Assembly: GCA_963791145.1 (NCBI GenBank)
Contig: CAWBRT010000009.1
Coordinates: forward strand, 62,001 to 126,000
Direction: 5' to 3'
Length of the DNA stretch: 64,000 nucleotides
From: CAWBRT01 sp963791145
GTDB lineage: Bacteria; Acidobacteriota; Terriglobia; Terriglobales; Acidobacteriaceae
Shown: positions 15,528-24,102 of the stretch, in pieces
How the letters are laid out: every line of letters starts with the position of its first letter
Position numbering within the stretch: the stretch's first letter is position 1
Notes under the pieces: generated by a model
The model's database searches: none
Seen by the model: the letters and a program-made list of their open reading frames with translations, nothing else
What the model was told of the DNA's origin: nothing
Program-made: the position numbers and the translations under genes

Positions 15528-16433
15528 TTACGGTTCACGGGCAAAGAGTACGGTGAGCAGGAGAATGAGGCCGTTGCTCGCCACCAGCGCGATGAACAGT
15601 GTTCCCAGCGACCCCACGGTAGGCGGAACGATCCCCATGACGGCGCAGAAGACAAGGGCAACCACATCCAGCATCAGCAGCCAGAGCCAGATCCGCGGCT
15701 GCTTGGCGCGCCAGCCGGGCGCTCCACCTGGCTGCGGCGTTGTCTCGATCACGGGCGGTGGAGAACTGGGAGTCAGCGCCAGTCCATAAACGCTGTATTC
15801 CTGGGCCGCCTGGTTGACGAAAAAGGGTGAAGGCGTGGCGGTGGCAGCCGGCGCGGGCTCGCTGGAGCTGGGCGGAGGAACGATTTCCGGGGCGCCCGCC
15901 TGAACCTGCCGCAACGCCTGCAGCACCAGGGGAAGATGACTGACATCGTTTTCGGGCAGGTATTGCGCCCCGCCCTGGAGAGCGCGTTGCAGCGCCTGGG
16001 TGAGAGCAGCATAGGCTTCTCGCGCGGCGGGCACGCTTTGGGCATCGATTGCCTTGGCCAGCTTCTGCAACCCGTCCGCGATCTGCTGCTGGAAGATTTG
16101 CGACGACCAGAAGGGAGAATCGGCCAGAAGGGGTTCGAGCGCCGTGGTCAGCATGTCGTAGGCTCGCTGGGCCTCGGGAAGCGGGCCGGAGGACAGCGCC
16201 TGCAGCAGTGTCTGGAGCTCGTTCAGCAGGCTCTCAGCGTTGAACTGCTCGACAGTCTGCCCCTCGGCAGTCTCCGTGAGGCGAACCGAGTCTTCCGGCA
16301 GCAATTGCGGCTCGGCAGGGGGCGAGAGCGAGTCTCCGCTGCCGCCGCGGCGCAATGTACGGGCGTCGCCAGCCGATCCCTGGGGATTCAGGGCGCTATC
16401 GGAGATCTTCTGCACATCCATGGTTTCGCCCAT
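15528..16433 (-). CDS. Hypothetical membrane-anchored protein with helical repeats
   Basis: 301 residues, function not recognised. The N-terminal ~70 residues are polar and low-complexity. Residues ~75-190 contain two similar helical blocks (LLNELQTLLQALSSGPLPEAQRAYD... and ADGLQKLAKAIDAQSVPAAREAYAALTQ), i.e. a possible duplicated helical hairpin. A Pro/Ala/Ser linker follows, then two membrane helices at the C-terminus (WLWLLMLDVVALVFCAVMGI and LGTLFIALVASNGLILLLTVLF). The soluble domain is therefore N-terminal with a C-terminal anchor. It stands alone. Confidence 0.75.
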   Translation of the reverse strand: MGETMDVQKISDSALNPQGSAGDARTLRRGGSGDSLSPPAEPQLLPEDSVRLTETAEGQTVEQFNAESLLNELQTLLQALSSGPLPEAQRAYDMLTTALEPLLADSPFWSSQIFQQQIADGLQKLAKAIDAQSVPAAREAYAALTQALQRALQGGAQYLPENDVSHLPLVLQALRQVQAGAPEIVPPPSSSEPAPAATATPSPFFVNQAAQEYSVYGLALTPSSPPPVIETTPQPGGAPGWRAKQPRIWLWLLMLDVVALVFCAVMGIVPPTVGSLGTLFIALVASNGLILLLTVLFAREP

Positions 16434-16735
16434 ACCAACATGAATTTACATCGGCAATAGTGTAGCGGAACGTTAACCAGCATGGTTCAAATGCTTTGTC
16501 CAGAGGGAGAATCTCCGGTGTTAATACCACCGGCGGAAGGTATAGATAGGCCGGCTACGGACCTTTCAGAACGGCGACGAACCCGGGAAACGGTATCCGG
16601 GCAGAGCGCAACCCCGGCGCGGCGCTTCTCGCCCCCTCAGCGCAATCACGGCGATTGCCGCGACTCCGGGCTCTGACAGAACGGGATTATTTGTTATCCT
16701 GGCAGCGTTCGCCGCCACCGCGGCTGGAGTCCCAG
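16434..16735. other. Intergenic region between divergent genes
   Basis: About 300 bp between the minus-strand hypothetical gene and the DinB gene. A longer frame upstream of DinB exists, but its residues show no family similarity, so I treat it as leader DNA. No promoter could be assigned. Confidence 0.4.
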
Positions 16736-17227
16736 ATGCCCATTCGCGAAATACTGCTACCCGAGTTCGACCACGAGATGGCCAGCACCCGCAAGATTCT
16801 GGAACGCGTTCCAGAAGAGGATTTCCACTTCCAGCCGCATCCGAAATCCATGCCCCTGGGCCGGCTGGCCGGACACATCGCCGAGCTGCCGGGCTGGGTG
16901 GTGCCTGCCATGCAGCGTGAAATGCTTGAACTCGACGCCAACTACAAGCCTTATGTTCCCGCCTCGCCGAAGGAGCTGCTGGAGCGTTTCGACAAGAACG
17001 TGGGCGAGGCTCGCGCCGCGCTGTCGAGCGTCAGCGACGAGCAGTTGGCGGTCGCCTGGACGCTGAAGGCCGGGGGCAAGACAATCTTCACCCTGCCCCG
17101 GGTCGCTGCTTATCGCGGCATGGTCATGAGCCACCTGATCCATCATCGCGGACAGCTCGGCGTTTACCTGCGCGTGCTGGAGGTCGAGATTCCCGGCATG
17201 TACGGGCCGTCGGCCGACGAAAAATAG
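16736..17227 (+). CDS. DinB-family metal-dependent protein
   Basis: 163 residues from the ATG at 16736 (MPIREILLPEFDHEMASTRKILERVPEEDFHFQPHPKS...). The DinB four-helix bundle with its three-histidine metal site is visible: His in GRLAGHIAEL and the pair in SHLIHHRGQLGVYL. Members include thiol-transferases acting on bacillithiol or mycothiol and many of unknown function. A second, indel-broken DinB paralogue lies near 39 kb. Confidence 0.9.
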   Translation: MPIREILLPEFDHEMASTRKILERVPEEDFHFQPHPKSMPLGRLAGHIAELPGWVVPAMQREMLELDANYKPYVPASPKELLERFDKNVGEARAALSSVSDEQLAVAWTLKAGGKTIFTLPRVAAYRGMVMSHLIHHRGQLGVYLRVLEVEIPGMYGPSADEK

Positions 17228-17403
17228 CAGCCGTCACGATCACGCGCCTGATTTTGCAGATCGAAGTCGCTGCCAGGAAGATGTTGGATTCGATCATCGG
17301 CATGGCGTTGCGATGACGGAAACTCTGGCGCCTCCGGCATGAAGCTTGTATGCGTCACTGCAGACGTATGAGCTGCTCTCTGCGGGAGAAATGGGGAGAG
17401 ATG

Positions 17404-17432
17404 CAAAGGGGCGCTCGCGATGAGCGCCCCCT
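17404..17432. terminator. Rho-independent terminator-like hairpin
   Basis: AGGGGCGCTC and GAGCGCCCCCT form a 10-bp GC-rich stem with a five-base loop. It lies downstream of the convergent DinB gene and the minus-strand small protein, so it may serve both; the T-tract is short (CTTTG). Confidence 0.6.
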
Positions 17433-17469
17433 TTGTTACCGCTTGAGTTTTTTCGTACTCGATTTGCTC

Positions 17470-17660
17470 TTAGTTACCGCCGTTGTTCATCTCGATGTAG
17501 TTCCAGTCCCGCGGGGCCGAATACGGGCTCTTGGCCTGCTCGTCGTCGCCTGTGCCTTCTTGTGCGCCTGCGAATCCACGGAAGTAGTTTTCGTCTTGGC
17601 CTGTGCGCCAACCGACAAAGCAAGCACTGAAACGAGTGCCAGAGTATACAAGGACTTCAT
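17470..17660 (-). CDS. Small secreted protein (~62 aa) with a probable single-base indel
   Basis: An ATG at 17660 with an excellent GGAGGG eight bases upstream begins MKSLYTLALVSVLALSVGAQA, a clear signal peptide. The same frame runs to 17487 but ends in an Arg/Pro-rich tail that looks frameshifted. One base earlier, the alternative frame gives DDEQAKSPYSAPRDWNYIEMNNGGN and a TAA at 17470, just before a terminator hairpin. I therefore annotate the composite with an indel around 17545-17555. The function is unknown; the strong signals argue that it is expressed. Confidence 0.6.
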
Positions 17661-17895
17661 TATGAAATCCCTCCTTTCGTTCTTAACATATTGATGTTCG
17701 CCCAGGGAAATCGACTCTGGATTAGCGAGTGTATGAACAGAAATTAATCGCACCTGGACACGGCTTTTCTGCCAACCTCAAGCTCTGCAGTAGCATCGCT
17801 TGCAGCCAACCGCAGGTTGCGTCATTCGCTGCTGGGGGCAGGGTTGTCTAGAAGAAGGATCTGCTTTCTGTTGTGAACACACCGCAGGTTGGCGA

Positions 17896-18846
17896 TCAGC
17901 GTTTGGGCGCGTAGTATCCGCGGCGGCAGCGTACCCGCAAACCTTTGCGCAGCGACTCGATGGCGATGCTGCGAAAGCGCCCGTCGGCCATCAAGCCGGC
18001 CGGCCGGTAGGCAACCGCGTACTGGCTGCGCAACTCGGCCTCGATCTGGGTGAAGGCCGTGGTGACGTCGTCCATCTTGAGGGGAAAGAATACGCGGCCG
18101 CCGGTGGCGTCGGCAAAGCGCTCCAGCACTTTGTCGCCGCGCGTCTTGATGCCGCTGATGTTGGTGCTGATGACGTAGACGATGACCTCGGCGCGCTGCG
18201 CCATCTCCACCGCCTGCTCGCGCGTGTAGCGGCTCTGGTTGTCCTCGCCGTCGCTGAGCAGGATGATCGCCCGCCGCACGGGGCCGCGGCTGCGGGCCTG
18301 CGCCAGCCGTTCATGGCAGGCGTTGTAGATGGCGTCGTACAGCGCAGTGCCACCCCCGGGCCGCAGCATACGAACGCCGTGCGCCAGCCGGTTGGTGTCG
18401 TCAGTGAACTCCTGCGTGACCTCGGACACCGCGTCGAAGCCCAGCACGAACGCCTGATCGGAACCCGGGCGCACCATCTGGTTGAGAAACCCGATCGCCG
18501 CCTCCTGCTCGAACTTGAAGCGGTCGCGGATGGAGCTGCTGGCGTCAATCAGCAGCCCGACACGCAATGGCAGATCGGTTTGACTGCTGAAGCTGGAAAT
18601 GGCCGCCGGTGGCTTGTTATCGTCCAGAACCTTGAAGTCTTCCCGCTTCAGATCCTTGATGAAACGGCCGTGCCGGTCGGTGACCGTGAATATCACGTTC
18701 ACCTCATTTACGGTCTTGACGATGGTCGCGGCCGCTTCCTGATCCGCGTCCGATGGCGATTGCGCGGCACCTGGAGCAGAGGAAGGACTCTGCCCGAGCG
18801 CAAAAACATTCGCGGCAAGAAGAAGAAGGGATAACGTAAATCGCAT
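17896..18846 (-). CDS. Secreted VWFA-related domain protein (acidobacterial type)
   Basis: 316 residues with an N-terminal signal peptide (TLSLLLLAANVFALGQ). A short region with DRHGRFIKDLKREDFKVLDD precedes a von Willebrand A domain: MIDAS motif LLIDASSSIRD, threonine region GGGTALYDAIY and IILLSDGEDNQS. This is the layout of the VWFA-related domain family (TIGR03436) that is strongly amplified in Acidobacteriota. It is probably a metal-dependent protein-interaction module in the envelope. It is a single gene. Confidence 0.92.
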   Translation of the reverse strand: MRFTLSLLLLAANVFALGQSPSSAPGAAQSPSDADQEAAATIVKTVNEVNVIFTVTDRHGRFIKDLKREDFKVLDDNKPPAAISSFSSQTDLPLRVGLLIDASSSIRDRFKFEQEAAIGFLNQMVRPGSDQAFVLGFDAVSEVTQEFTDDTNRLAHGVRMLRPGGGTALYDAIYNACHERLAQARSRGPVRRAIILLSDGEDNQSRYTREQAVEMAQRAEVIVYVISTNISGIKTRGDKVLERFADATGGRVFFPLKMDDVTTAFTQIEAELRSQYAVAYRPAGLMADGRFRSIAIESLRKGLRVRCRRGYYAPKR

Positions 18847-18973
18847 GATGGAAGTTCAATTATAGCCCGCAAGCTGCGGAACTGGTCTCCCCGCTCCTGC
18901 CGTGGTTCCTGATAATCGCCTCCTGCGGCATCGTTTGGGCACTCCGCCGCCAGTCGCAGGCTCCGAACCGGCG

Positions 18974-20130
18974 TTAGCTTTTCGCGCGCAGCTTGTCCAG
19001 AAAGCTATCCAGTTCCTGAGGCAGCGGCGCTTCAAAGCGCAGACGCTTGCCCGTGCGCGGATGGGAGAACTCGATCTCGGCGGCATGCAGAAAATTTCGC
19101 GGCAGGGCGAGCGCCGTCGGAGTCGTAGGTCCGCCGGGCGCAGCTTTCGCCGCTGCACTCGACTTCGCCATGGTGGCGTTCGCTGTATCCTGCTGCTCCT
19201 TGGCGCGCAACTTCTTAGCCTCCGCTCGCGTGGAAATGGCGCTGCCGGCGAGTGACCGCCGCAGCGTTTGCGGCGAGAGCACGCGCGGCGCCCCGTAGAG
19301 CGTGTCGCCAACGACGGGATGCCCGATCGAGGAAAGATGCACGCGTATCTGGTGAGTGCGCCCGGTCTCGATTTTGACCTCGAGAAGGGCAAAGCGTCCG
19401 TAGGGCGAAAGAATGCGCTCCAGCACGCGGAAGTGCGAGACCGCCTCGCGGCCTCCGCTCAAACGGGTCGTCATGCGGGTGCGGTGCACGCGGTCGCGGC
19501 CGATCGCCGCCCGCACCGTGCCGCTCTCCGCGCGCGGCCAGCCGTGCACCAGGGCGAGGTAGCGCTTGCGGACCTGGCGTCCGGAGAACTGCGCCGCCAG
19601 CTTGCGGTGCGCCACGTCGTTCTTGGCGACGACGATCAGCCCACTGGTGTCCTTGTCCAGCCGATGCACGATTCCCGGACGCAGCTCACCGCCCGTCTGC
19701 GACAGTGTCCTGAAACGATGTAGCAGGGCGTTGACCAGTGTGCCGCGATTGCGCGCGCTTTCTTCGCTGCCGGCTCCGGCGTGCACCCGCATTCCCGCCG
19801 GCTTGTCGATCACCGCCAGTCGCGATCCTCGTGCACCACCGCCAGCGGAATATCTTCGGCAACGGCTCGCAACGGCTCGGCCCGCACCGGTCCCAGAATC
19901 GCCACTTGCTCTCCACCTTTCAGCCTGAGCGAGGGCTTGGCCGCTTTGCCGTTCAGCAGAATCTGTCCCTGCTCCAGCAGTTGCCGCACGCGCACGCGAC
20001 TCACCTCGGGAAGATGGGCCACGAGAAACTGGTCGAGGCGCAGGCCGCTCTGCTCCGGCGTCACCGAGAGCTCGGAAGGATATTCGTCCTCGGCTTCCGG
20101 CGCAGCGCCGGTTTGTTGCGATTCGTCCAT
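18974..20130 (-). CDS. rluD: RluD/RluA-family 23S rRNA pseudouridine synthase (frame broken by one indel)
   Basis: Two overlapping frames make one protein of ~385 residues. The N-terminal piece has an S4 RNA-binding domain (GLRLDQFLVAHLPEVSRVRVRQLLEQGQILLNGK), preceded by an acidic leader from the Met at 20130. The second piece carries the catalytic HRLDKDTSGLIVVAK with Asp, then TGRTHQIRVHL and HPVVGD..YG. The join at about 19812 reads EDRDW-stop where EDRD-LAVIDKP is expected, which fits loss of one base. It modifies uridines in helix 69 in known members. An Ala/Lys-rich insert before PRNFLHA is unusual. Confidence 0.85.
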
Positions 20131-20235
20131 CTCAGAGAAAGTAAAGAAGAGAAGAGCAGGGCGCAATGAAAAAGCATTCGCCTGAACACGTTTATGTCTC
20201 GCGACCAACGCGAAACGAGAAACGCGAAACGGCCT

Positions 20236-21085
20236 CTAGCGGCTGACCGTCGCCACGGCGCGCCGCGAGGCGCCCTTGCCGGAGGGCGTCTTGGCTGCCG
20301 GAGGATTCTTGAGGGGAATTCGCAGCGCCCAGAGAATGCCGCCGGCTACCACCATCAGCACGGCCAGCAACTGGGTTCCGGTCATAAAGCCGCCGAAGAC
20401 CTGAGCCCCGGCCCGGATCGCCGCGGAAGAATTCCAGGAAGTAGCGGGCTACGCCGTAAAGAATCAGGTACAGCCCAATTATCTGGCCTTCAAACTTCTT
20501 CCGCCGCACCAGCCAGAACAACACCAGGAAGTTGAAGACTTCGACGATCATCTCGTAGAGCTCGGTCGGATGCAGTCTTACGCCGAGCGGCGTTCCCACC
20601 CACTGCTGCGCCAGCGGATTGGTGAAGACGATCCCCCAGGGCTCGTTGGTAGGCTTGCCGTAACAGCATCCCGCGGCGAAGCAACCCACGCGCCCGAAGG
20701 CATGCGCGATGGCCACGCCGGGGGCAAAGGTATCGCAGGTGCGCAGGAAGGGAATGTGATGCTTGCGGACATACCAGAAGGCAACCACGATGGCAGCCAT
20801 CAGGCCGCCGGAAAAGACTCCGCCGGATTGCAGGACCGAGAGACTGAAGATTTCGCGCGGATGGCTGGAATAGTAGCTCCAGTCATTGATGACCAGCATG
20901 ATTTTGCCGCCGAGCAGGCCGGCAAGCAGGACCAGCGCGCCCAGGTTCCACATCTGGTCGGGGTTGAGTCCTTGCCAGCGGGCGACTTTGAACACTACCA
21001 GCAGGCCGGCGATGACTCCGAGAGAAACCAGGAAGCCATAGCTGGGCACGTTGAATCCGTGAAGCTGAAAAAGGCGGGGGAACAA
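20236..21085 (-). CDS. lgt: Prolipoprotein diacylglyceryl transferase (3' indel)
   Basis: The integral membrane enzyme that adds diacylglycerol to the lipobox cysteine. MFPRLFQLHGFNVPSYGFLV is the Lgt start; the signature region HAFGRVGCFAAGCCYGKPTNEPWGI and the HPTELYE segment are present, with helices throughout. Near 20415 the frame slips: after YFLEFFRGDPGRGS the original frame reads Arg-rich sequence, whereas the adjacent frame gives VFGGFMTGTQLLAVLMVVAG, the expected last helix, ending at TAG 20236. Downstream it abuts the RluD gene (stop 20236, start 20130), so the two may be co-transcribed. Confidence 0.88.
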
Positions 21086-21654
21086 AGACGAATCTCCTCT
21101 ACCCTTTTATTCTAATTGATCCAGCGATGCGGCGCTAAAGCGGCGGACATTTCACACATCAGGCGAGTAGCAGGTGAGCAGGCAGGCAAAATCCAGAGCG
21201 AAATTTCACAGTTCCGCAAATTCCGCACCGCGAAACTTGCATTCAAAATAAAACCGACCCGCTTGGCCGTGTGCGTGGAATACCTGTGAACCCGTCTCAC
21301 GACGTGGGTGCCCTCCGTGGTCCATTAGGTTCATCCGCAAGGGACGATCACACCGGACCATCATTCGAGTTAGGCTCCCGTTCACAAGAAATACGGTTCA
21401 GCAATGGAGTACCACCCATCACAAACTTTGCAGGCCGGTCTCTTGTGGATTAGATGCTACGAGAGAGAGGTAAGGAGCACAAGAGGCTCACTGCCATCAG
21501 CGACGATTTTGTTGGAATCGAAAGTGCTAAGGCGGGGAGGGTAGCTCCAAAGCAAACCTATTGCTGCTAAGTTAAAATCCGGAACTACGAATAGCACAAT
21601 CGTAACGTAAACCGTGCCCGGCCGAGGACGGCCGGGCCTACGTAAATCCGCCCT
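21086..21654. other. Intergenic region with no supportable gene
   Basis: About 570 bp upstream of lgt and downstream of the YgiC-like gene. Short ORFs here lack coding character. The only structure is the hairpin copy at 21614-21643. Confidence 0.5.
21614..21643. repeat. Copy 2 of the dispersed GGGCCTACGT palindromic repeat
   Basis: GCCCGGCCGAGGACGGCCGGGC forms a 9-bp stem with a four-base loop and is followed by CTACGT. It could also act as a transcription stop for the minus-strand gene that ends at 21655. Confidence 0.75.
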
Positions 21655-22797
21655 TTACCGGAAAAGGTGCGGCACAAAGCGGCTCAGGTTATTCGTAATA
21701 GGACCATCGGCCTCGCGAATGCCCATGCCGGCCGGATCCTGGTCAATCATCCAGCTTCCCAGTACGGGACGCTTGCCGTCGAAGTCGGCAATCGGCGCTA
21801 CCGCCTGGAAGACAAATCCCTCGCCGCCATAGGGGCCGTAGGTTTGCGTTTTTTCTCCGCCCTGGACGAGTTGTATGTTGGCGCCCTCGCGCGAGAGCAG
21901 CGGCTTGCGCACGTAATCGCGGAGTTCGCGCGGGCCGTCGAGATAGGCGGGCAGCAGCAACTCGTGATTCGGGTGCATCTCCCAGAGGATGGCCAGCAGT
22001 CCCTTGTTGGAGAACATCATCTTCCAGATGGGCTCGATCCACTGCGTTTTGTGCATGAAGTCGAGCCCCGCCGGACCGAATTCTTCCTTCAGCAACATCT
22101 CCCAGGGATAGAGCTTGAACAGCGTCTGGATCGGCTTTTCATCAAGGTCGACGAAGGTGAAGGTGCTCTGGTTGAAGCCGATATTCGGCATCAGGATGTC
22201 GGCGGTTTTCAGCCCGGCCTGCTCGGCTGTGTCGCGCAGGTAGGTGACTGTGAAATTGTCTTCCCAGGTATCGACGTGGCCAAAGTAGACGGGCTCGGTG
22301 ACGTAGTCCTTCAGGTCTTTCCACTTGGCAATGAGCTTTTCGTGGATGGAATTCCACTGGTCGGCGTCGGGGAAGAGGTCCTGCAGCCAGAACCACTGCA
22401 CGACGGAGGCTTCCAGCAGCGCCGTCGGGGTGTCGGCGTTGTATTCGAGCAGCTTGATCTGGCGGCCGTCGTAAGCCAGATCGAAGCGGCCGTAAAGCGC
22501 CGGCGGTTCATCGTTCCAGGTCTTCTTGATGGCATCGACCGCGTTCTCGGGAATCTTCAGATCGGCAAAACGGCGGTGGTCGATGATGTACTGCCCGGCG
22601 TCCAGGTACATGGACTGCAACTGCGCGGTGGCGGCCTCCAGGCGGTCGACCTCAGCGGAGGTGAATTCGTAGTATGCCGATTCGTCCCAGTAAGGATTCC
22701 CGTCGCCAGTTTCACCTGTGGCGGAGTGGTACACCAGTCCGACCGACTCGACTTTCTTCTGCCAGTCGGGACGCGGGGAGAGCGTCTTGCGTTTCAC
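21655..22797 (-). CDS. ygiC: Glutathionylspermidine synthase-like ATP-grasp protein (YgiC type)
   Basis: 380 residues from the GTG at 22797, which overlaps the stop of the upstream YgiB-like gene as GTGA; the longer open frame beyond it is the shadow of that gene. ATP-grasp ligase features of the GSP-synthase family are visible: GRFDLAYDGRQIKLLEYNADTPTALLEASVVQWFWLQD, WEMLLKEEFGPAGLDFM, RKPLLSREGANIQLV. It lacks the N-terminal amidase of true Gsp synthetase/amidase. Peptide-spermidine ligase activity is plausible by family only. Confidence 0.88.
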   Translation of the reverse strand: MKRKTLSPRPDWQKKVESVGLVYHSATGETGDGNPYWDESAYYEFTSAEVDRLEAATAQLQSMYLDAGQYIIDHRRFADLKIPENAVDAIKKTWNDEPPALYGRFDLAYDGRQIKLLEYNADTPTALLEASVVQWFWLQDLFPDADQWNSIHEKLIAKWKDLKDYVTEPVYFGHVDTWEDNFTVTYLRDTAEQAGLKTADILMPNIGFNQSTFTFVDLDEKPIQTLFKLYPWEMLLKEEFGPAGLDFMHKTQWIEPIWKMMFSNKGLLAILWEMHPNHELLLPAYLDGPRELRDYVRKPLLSREGANIQLVQGGEKTQTYGPYGGEGFVFQAVAPIADFDGKRPVLGSWMIDQDPAGMGIREADGPITNNLSRFVPHLFR

Positions 22798-23147
22798 GAG
22801 CCTGCTCCAGTCGAGCCGTGCGCGCCGCTGCCTGCCGAGGTGTGCATGGATGTGCCAAAGCCGCCGCGAACGATGCTGGCACCCGGCGTGGGAACGGCCG
22901 AGCCGCCGAAGACCGTATCGCCCATGCGCCCGCCGCTGCTGCCGCCGAAGATCCAGACATGCGGATAGAATCCCCCGGGATTCGTCCTGCGCTTCTGCTC
23001 TTCGGCCTCGCACCAGGAGTCGGCCACGATGTGGTTCTCGGCATCGACGCAGGTTTGCGTTTGTGTCGGCTTCTTGTGACAGGCCGAGGTGAACGCCATG
23101 GCCGCGGCGGCCACCAGCCCGAGCGTGATTTGCGAAGATTTTTTCAT
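22794..23147 (-). CDS. YgiB-like (DUF1190-type) small lipoprotein
   Basis: 117 residues. The signal peptide ends in FTSAC, a lipobox-like site (Cys23), followed by a Cys-containing short domain (QTCVDAENHIVADSWCEAEEQ) and a Gly/Ser-rich tail (FGGSSGGRMGDTVFGG...). YgiB-type proteins are encoded directly before YgiC in E. coli and many other genomes; here too the genes overlap by 4 bp. It is probably an envelope partner of the ligase; function unknown. Confidence 0.75.
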   Translation of the reverse strand: MKKSSQITLGLVAAAAMAFTSACHKKPTQTQTCVDAENHIVADSWCEAEEQKRRTNPGGFYPHVWIFGGSSGGRMGDTVFGGSAVPTPGASIVRGGFGTSMHTSAGSGAHGSTGAGS

Positions 23148-23227
23148 GAGTCCAGATGAAAGTCAGCGGCCAGTGTAACCGGAGAATTGGCGGCTGAAAA
23201 GGGAACTCTGGTGCTGGTCCGGGCTGG

Positions 23228-24091
23228 TTACCTGCCGGAGAAGCGGGCGGCGATGTCGGCGTTGATCGCCGTCACCTCCTCGAGCGATTTGCGGATCGGC
23301 AACTCGGCCCCGCGCAGGGCGAGGGCTTCAAGCACCACCTCGGTTGGAACGTTTCCGACCAGGTCATCCTGCGCGAACGGGCACCCCCCGAGTCCTCCTA
23401 TGGCGGACTCGAAGCGCCGGCAGCCGGCGTCATAGGCGGCCAGAACCTTCTCCAGGGCATTTTCGCGGCGGCTGTGCAGGTGGGCTCCCAAGTCCAGCCA
23501 TGCGAAGCTGGCTTTCACCGTTCCGATCAGTTCCCCGACCTGCTCGGGCGTAGCGAGCCCGACCGTATCGGCCAGCGATACTGAGCGGATATCCATGTCG
23601 ACCATCATGCTGACCGCCTCCAGCACCTCGCCGGGGCTCCACGGATCGCCATAGGGATTGCCGAACGCCATCGAGACGTACGCCACCACATCGAGGCCGG
23701 CGGCGGAGGCCGTCTCGGCAATCTTCTCCAGCAGCTCGGAGTTCTCCTCCGGCGTCTGGTTCTGGTTCTGCTTCAGGAAAGTCTCGGAGAGCGAGTAGGG
23801 AAATCCCAGGGTGCGCACGGCTTCGGTGGCGATGGCCCGCTCCGCGCCTTTTTCGTTGACCACGATGCCGATGATCTCGACATCGTCCGGGGGATCGAGT
23901 TGCCGCAGCACCTCTTCGCTGTCGGCCATCTGCGGAACGGCCTTGGGCGAGACAAAGGAGACGGCGTCCAGATGCTTGAAGCCGGCGCCGATCAGCGCCC
24001 GCAGGTATTGAACTTTAAGGTCGGTAGGAATGCGTCCCGGCAGCCCTTGCCAGGCATCCCGCGGACATTCGACGAGTTTCAGGTCGGGCAT
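23228..24091 (-). CDS. HMG-CoA lyase-like protein (DRE-TIM metallolyase family)
   Basis: 287 residues from the ATG at 24091. The TIM-barrel motifs are ECPRDAWQGL (family GPRDGLQ), HLDAVSFVSPKAVPQMAD, YVSMAFGNPYGDPW, SLADTVGLATPEQV, LGAHLHSRR and the signature GLGGCPFAQDDLVGNVPTE with its reactive Cys. The DGLQ-to-DAWQGL change means the substrate may differ from HMG-CoA. It lies 11 bp after the acyl-CoA carboxyltransferase gene, which resembles the order in leucine/isovalerate degradation operons, but no biotin carboxylase, isovaleryl-CoA dehydrogenase or enoyl-CoA hydratase is nearby. Confidence 0.85.
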   Translation of the reverse strand: MPDLKLVECPRDAWQGLPGRIPTDLKVQYLRALIGAGFKHLDAVSFVSPKAVPQMADSEEVLRQLDPPDDVEIIGIVVNEKGAERAIATEAVRTLGFPYSLSETFLKQNQNQTPEENSELLEKIAETASAAGLDVVAYVSMAFGNPYGDPWSPGEVLEAVSMMVDMDIRSVSLADTVGLATPEQVGELIGTVKASFAWLDLGAHLHSRRENALEKVLAAYDAGCRRFESAIGGLGGCPFAQDDLVGNVPTEVVLEALALRGAELPIRKSLEEVTAINADIAARFSGR

Positions 24092-24102
24092 ATACGTGTA
24101 CG

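Noticed and set aside
17800..18834. 344-residue plus-strand open frame
   Set aside because: It is antisense to the VWA gene, without family motifs; such long antisense frames are common in GC-rich DNA.
21667..22968. 433-residue plus-strand open frame
   Set aside because: It is the mirror of the YgiC-like gene, which has clear ATP-grasp motifs on the minus strand.
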